DNA of 14,903 nt, from assembly GCA_012514775.1 (NCBI GenBank), contig JAAYZQ010000229.1:1-14903 (forward strand). The letters run 5' to 3'. Made by a program: the position numbers and the translations under genes. How positions within the stretch are numbered: position 1 is the stretch's first letter; each line of letters begins with the position of its first letter. The notes under the pieces were generated by a model. That model made no database searches, was not told where the DNA came from, and saw only the letters and a program-made list of their open reading frames with translations. This DNA is from Anaerolineaceae bacterium (lineage in GTDB: Bacteria; Chloroflexota; Anaerolineae; JAAYZQ01). Positions 11,692 through 14,903 of the stretch are shown here, piece after piece.

Positions 11692-13356
11692 ATGAGGACA
11701 AAACTCGCAGCTATCTTGGGGCTCCTGGTCGTGTTCAGCCTGCTCTTGGCTGCCTGTGGCCCGACTCCCGTTCCCCAGACCATCATCCAGACGGTCGAGG
11801 TCGAAAAGGAAGTCGAAAAAGAGGTCACGGTCGTCGAGACGGTAGAAGTGGAAAAGATGGTCGAGGTCGTGAAGGAAGTCACGGCCGTGCCCCCGCCAGA
11901 AGGCCCGGAAGGCACCCTGGTTCGAGCCCTGACGACCTTCCCCAACTCCCTGGATCTGCCCCAGTGCGCGGAGCGAAATGCTTCCACGACTGCCTGGCAC
12001 ATGTATGACACGCTGCTGTGGGTCAACGAAGAAGGCATACTCGAGCCTGCCCTTGCCAAAGAGTGGGAGGTCTCGGAAGATGGTAGTGAGTACACGTTCT
12101 ACCTGCGTGACGACGTCACCTTCCACAATGGCGAGCCGTTCAACGCCGACGCCGTGGTCTTTTCCTGGGAGCGGGCCAAGGATGCCGGCTTTGAGTACAG
12201 CAACCTGTGGCAGCTGGCCACTACTGTAGAAAAGGTCGACGACTATACCGTCAAGATCACCACCGAGGGGCCAGACGCGCTCTTCCTGACCACTGTGGCC
12301 GACAACTGGGCCATCATCCCGCCCCAGTATTTCCAGGAAGTGGGCCAGGCAGGCTTTGACGAGCACCCGGTGGGCACTGGACCCTATGTGTTTGTGGAAT
12401 GGGTCAAGGGCGACCGCATCGTCCTGAAGGCCAACCCCGACTATTGGCGGGAAGATACGCCCAAGCTCGAGAACCTCATCTTCCGGCCCATCCCTGAATC
12501 GGCGACTCGCGTGGCTGCCATCCAGACCGGTGAAGTTGACGTTGTGACGCGCCTGTCCTCGGAAGAGGCACAGAGCCTCCTCGGCGTGCCCAACGTCACA
12601 GTTATCAAGTATGCCCAGGCACGCGTGTATTACATCGCCTTCAACAATGTGAGCACCGGAGTTGGCCAGCCGACCGAAGATCCACTCGTGCGGCAGGCAA
12701 TGAACTATGCCGTGGACATTGAGGCGATCATCGATTCCCTGTTCAACGGCTTTGCCAAGCCGGCCATCGGCTTTGTTGCCACGGGCGAGTTGGGCTACGA
12801 CAATGTTGAGCCCTTTGGCTACGATCCGGACAAGGCTCGCGAGCTGCTGGCCCAGGCCGGCTATCCTGACGGCTTTGAGATGGACATGGCCTGCCCGGCG
12901 GGTGCCTACACCCACTTCGAAGAGGTGTGCGAAGCCGTTGCCGGCTACCTGGGCGAGGTAGGCATCCAGGCCAATCTCGAGATCATGGAGTCGGGCCACT
13001 ACTGGGAACTTGAGGCGGCCAAAGAACTACCGCCCCTCTTTGGCGATAGCTGGTCGGCGACCGACGGCGAAGCGTACCGGCGGCTCATCGGCGCGCTGGG
13101 TGGTGAAGACGCGGCCTATTCATCCTGGACCGATGAGAAGATTATCGACATGCTGGTCGAGATCAAGTCCACCGTTGACCAGGAAGAGCGGGCCAAGTTA
13201 TACGGCGAGCTGCAGGTCTACATGCGCGACAATCCCCCCTTCATCTATCTCTACGAGCCGTACACATTCGAAGCCATCAATACCCGCGTCCAGGACTACA
13301 AGCCTCGCCCGGCCGAGAACTATTTTCTGTTCGACACTTTTGTGGTTGGGGACTAG
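11692..13356 (+). CDS. ABC importer substrate-binding lipoprotein, SBP_bac_5 (peptide/nickel) family
   Basis: 554 residues from ATG 11692; GGAGG at 11681-11685 sets the start. Residues 1-21 are a lipoprotein signal with lipobox LAAC, so C22 is the lipidated first residue. Next, about 33-64, is a linker of repeated V-E-K/E-V-T-V motifs, a style often seen in Chloroflexota lipoproteins. The rest is the family-5 binding fold: 'LEPALAKEWEVSEDGSEYTF' (117-136), 'FHNGEPFNADAVVFSWERA' (144-162), 'HPVGTGPYVFVEWVKGDRIV', then 'LKANPDYW', and 'DPLVRQAMNYAVDIEAII'. The family binds oligopeptides, dipeptides, nickel, glutathione, opines or sugars outside the membrane; the ligand cannot be read here. It is the first gene of an operon with DppB- and DppC-like permeases. 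A strong hairpin after its stop may keep its mRNA more abundant than that of the permeases. Confidence 0.94.
   Translation: MRTKLAAILGLLVVFSLLLAACGPTPVPQTIIQTVEVEKEVEKEVTVVETVEVEKMVEVVKEVTAVPPPEGPEGTLVRALTTFPNSLDLPQCAERNASTTAWHMYDTLLWVNEEGILEPALAKEWEVSEDGSEYTFYLRDDVTFHNGEPFNADAVVFSWERAKDAGFEYSNLWQLATTVEKVDDYTVKITTEGPDALFLTTVADNWAIIPPQYFQEVGQAGFDEHPVGTGPYVFVEWVKGDRIVLKANPDYWREDTPKLENLIFRPIPESATRVAAIQTGEVDVVTRLSSEEAQSLLGVPNVTVIKYAQARVYYIAFNNVSTGVGQPTEDPLVRQAMNYAVDIEAIIDSLFNGFAKPAIGFVATGELGYDNVEPFGYDPDKARELLAQAGYPDGFEMDMACPAGAYTHFEEVCEAVAGYLGEVGIQANLEIMESGHYWELEAAKELPPLFGDSWSATDGEAYRRLIGALGGEDAAYSSWTDEKIIDMLVEIKSTVDQEERAKLYGELQVYMRDNPPFIYLYEPYTFEAINTRVQDYKPRPAENYFLFDTFVVGD
11791..11883 (+). repeat. 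Degenerate coding repeat for the V-E-K linker of the lipoprotein
   Basis: Repeated short units built from GTCGAGGTC, GAAAAGGAAGTC and GTAGAAGTGGAAAAG encode alternating Val-Glu-Val-Glu-Lys and Val-Thr-Val-Val-Glu-Thr motifs just after the lipid anchor. It likely acts as an extended or coiled tether that holds the binding domain away from the membrane. Confidence 0.7.
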
Positions 13357-13384
13357 GATAGGTTAACAATCTGCTCTATTCTGC

Positions 13385-13421
13385 GGGCTTGGGAGGGCGC
13401 GTCAGGCGCACTCCCAAGCCC
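13385..13421 (+). promoter_or_regulatory. Strong intercistronic hairpin after the binding-protein gene
   Basis: GGGCTTGGGAG (13385-13395) pairs perfectly with CTCCCAAGCCC (13411-13421). Inside, after one G/A mismatch, GCGC (13397-13400) pairs with GCGC (13406-13409) around loop GTCAG. It is followed by AATGAATAGG, no U-run, so it is not a classic intrinsic terminator. In binding-protein ABC operons a hairpin here often blocks 3' decay of the first cistron; that role is inferred. Confidence 0.82.
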
Positions 13422-13453
13422 AATGAATAGGCGATACGGCTGGGGGGTCTGCC

Positions 13454-14374
13454 TTGGAGCGCTACTTCCTGTCACGGCTGGGGCAATCCATACTGCTTCT
13501 GTTTGGCATCATCATACTGGTCTTTGCCATGGTCCGCATCACCGGCGATCCGGCGGCGTTGATGATGCCACGCGAGGCAACAGCCGCCGACATCGAAGCA
13601 TTCCGCGAAAGGATGGGCTTCAACGATCCGCTCATCGTCCAGTTCTGGGACTTTGCCAAAGGCGCCATCACGGGCGATTTCGGGAGCTCCTTGCATTTCA
13701 AGACGCCGGCCATGCCCCTGGTCCTGGAGCGACTGCCGGCCACGTTACAGCTAGCCAGCATCGCATTGCTCATGGCCCTGGTCGTGTCCATTCCCCTGGG
13801 GCTCATAGGCGGCTTTAACCCAGGCAGCCTCCCGGACTCCTTCGGCCGACTGTGGGCCCTCCTGGGGCAGAGCATCCCCAACTTCTGGCTGGGCCTGATG
13901 CTGATCATCTTCTTTGGCGTCAAGCTCCAGTGGTTCCCGACCTTTGGCCGCGACACCTGGAAGTCGGTGATCATGCCAGCTTTTGTCCTCGGCCTGCCGG
14001 TCATGGGCCAGCTTGTGCGCTTGACCCGATCGGCTGTCCTGGAGATCCGAAGCGAGGACTTTATCCGTACAGCCCACAGCAAAGGCCTGGAACCCCGAAC
14101 CATCTATGTCAAGCACGTGCTGCGCAATGTGGCCATCCCGCTGGTGAGCGTCGTCGGCGTCCAGTTTGGCTACATGCTGGGTGGCTCGATTTACATCGAG
14201 GCCATATTCTCCTGGCCGGGAATGGGAGGGCTGTTAGAGCAGTCCATCGGTTGGCGCGACTACCCGTTGGTTCAGGCCATCGCAGTCTTTACCAGCGTCG
14301 TAGTCCTGGTTCTCAACCTGCTGACCGATCTGGCCTACGCCGTGATCGACCCGAGGATTCGCTATGGCAGTTGA
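13454..14374 (+). CDS. ABC importer permease, DppB-like
   Basis: 306 residues starting at TTG 13454, the codon that fits the GGGGGG ribosome site 7 nt upstream and the family's N-terminus ('MERYFLSRLGQSILLLFGI'). Six membrane segments: about 10-28, 98-120, 134-156, 172-190, 230-250 and 274-298. The periplasmic loop after TM1 carries 'RITGDPAALMMP' and 'FNDPLIVQFWDFAKGAITGDFGSSL', typical of DppB/OppB. The cytoplasmic EAA loop, which contacts the ATPase, is at about 202-221 ('DFIRTAHSKGLEPRTIYVKH'). It pairs with the DppC-like permease that overlaps its end by 11 bp. The ATPase genes should follow beyond the window. Spacing to the binding-protein gene is 97 bp and contains the strong hairpin. 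The transported compound is unknown. Confidence 0.94.
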   Translation: MERYFLSRLGQSILLLFGIIILVFAMVRITGDPAALMMPREATAADIEAFRERMGFNDPLIVQFWDFAKGAITGDFGSSLHFKTPAMPLVLERLPATLQLASIALLMALVVSIPLGLIGGFNPGSLPDSFGRLWALLGQSIPNFWLGLMLIIFFGVKLQWFPTFGRDTWKSVIMPAFVLGLPVMGQLVRLTRSAVLEIRSEDFIRTAHSKGLEPRTIYVKHVLRNVAIPLVSVVGVQFGYMLGGSIYIEAIFSWPGMGGLLEQSIGWRDYPLVQAIAVFTSVVVLVLNLLTDLAYAVIDPRIRYGS

Positions 14375-14903
14375 GGCTAGACGCAAAACCCCAGAAAGTA
14401 TGCTTGACGTTGAGCGCACCTTTGCGGACCGACTGGCCTACGTTGGCCGGCTGCTCTGGCGCGACCGCAGCGGGATGATCGGCCTCGTCGTCTTTGGCAT
14501 CGTGGTACTCGCGGCCGTATTTGCCCCGCTGATCACGGTGCACGATCCCTTCCAGCAGAACCTGCGCGACAGCAAAATGCCGCCGGCCTGGATCGAAGGC
14601 GGCCGTGCGGATCACCTCTTTGGCACCGACTCGCTCGGCAAAGACCTCTTCAGTCGGGTCATCTATGGCGCGCGCGTGTCGTTATTGGTCGGCCTGTTTG
14701 GCGTGTTGATCGCTGCTGGCCTGGGCATGCTCATCGGTGCCATCGCGGGCTATGTCGGCGGGCGCGTGGATGCAGCCATCATGGGCTTTGTCAACCTGGT
14801 CCTGTCGCTGCCCTATCTGTTGTTTGTGGTGTTCATTGCGTCGGTCTTGGGCCGAAGCCTGATCAATGTCATCCTCATTTTCGGCATCACCGACTCGCCC
14901 ATC
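14364..14903 (+). CDS. ABC importer permease, DppC-like (3' truncated by window end)
   Basis: ATG 14364 with GAGGA 7 nt upstream; the frame is open to the last base, giving the first 180 residues of an expected ~290. It overlaps the DppB-like gene by 11 bp. A cytoplasmic N-terminus of about 35 residues is followed by TM1 (37-58), then the OppC N-terminal signature 'HLFGTDSLGKDLFSRVIYGA' (84-103), TM2 (105-127), 'GYVGGRVDAAIMGFVNLVLS' (129-148) and TM3 (148-165). The EAA loop and last membrane segments are outside the window. It forms the membrane channel with the preceding permease. Confidence 0.93.
   Translation, partial: MAVEARRKTPESMLDVERTFADRLAYVGRLLWRDRSGMIGLVVFGIVVLAAVFAPLITVHDPFQQNLRDSKMPPAWIEGGRADHLFGTDSLGKDLFSRVIYGARVSLLVGLFGVLIAAGLGMLIGAIAGYVGGRVDAAIMGFVNLVLSLPYLLFVVFIASVLGRSLINVILIFGITDSPI

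Noticed and set aside
13385..13421. Intrinsic terminator between binding protein and permease
   Set aside because: No U-run follows the stem, and the permease needs read-through; kept as a stabilising hairpin instead.
1..14903. CRISPR array, tRNA/rRNA, insertion sequence, prophage or attachment site
   Set aside because: No spaced direct repeats, cloverleaf, transposase or integrase frames, or flanking terminal repeats were seen by eye; a tool search could still find a weak one.

Overview
This is a GC-rich bacterial window, most likely chromosomal DNA of a Chloroflexota (Anaerolineae-like) bacterium. The assignment is an inference from two things: a lipoprotein whose Cys is followed by a Val/Glu/Lys-rich repetitive linker, a style common in that phylum, and a FAD-oxidoreductase / cytochrome b / multiheme cytochrome c cluster of a kind I associate with it. 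No rRNA, tRNA, CRISPR array, insertion sequence or phage gene was found.

Positions 1-2476 (+): the end of an FAD/NAD(P) oxidoreductase, a membrane protein with several histidines suited to b-heme binding, and a membrane-anchored cytochrome with 15 CxxCH motifs. They look like one operon for moving electrons from NAD(P)H or quinol across the membrane.

Positions 2484-8590 (-): five genes. In order of transcription they are a ferredoxin-type iron-sulfur protein with a winged-helix-like N-terminus, a tungsten aldehyde:ferredoxin oxidoreductase (AOR), an Lrp/AsnC regulator, a class III aminotransferase of the glutamate-1-semialdehyde aminomutase type, and a C45 (acyl-CoA:6-APA acyltransferase-like) Ntn hydrolase. 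The last two overlap by ATGA. The first three genes each have a good sigma70-type promoter, and the Lrp promoter contains a perfect 12-bp inverted repeat. The set could be a catabolic module: an acylated amine is deacylated, transaminated to an aldehyde, and oxidised with reduction of ferredoxin. That pathway is inference.

Positions 8591-11106: a 387-bp divergent spacer, a CPBP (CAAX-protease-like) membrane protease (+), and a convergent amidinotransferase/arginine deiminase-like hydrolase (-). The two stop codons share one CTAG. Positions 11107-11691 are a 585-bp spacer with back-to-back promoters and a leader of about 286 nt.

Positions 11692-14903 (+): a peptide/nickel-type ABC importer operon: lipoprotein binding protein, a 37-bp strong hairpin, a DppB-like permease, and a DppC-like permease cut by the window end. 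With the deiminase-like enzyme and the aminotransferase block, the window leans toward uptake and breakdown of peptides or amino-acid derivatives.
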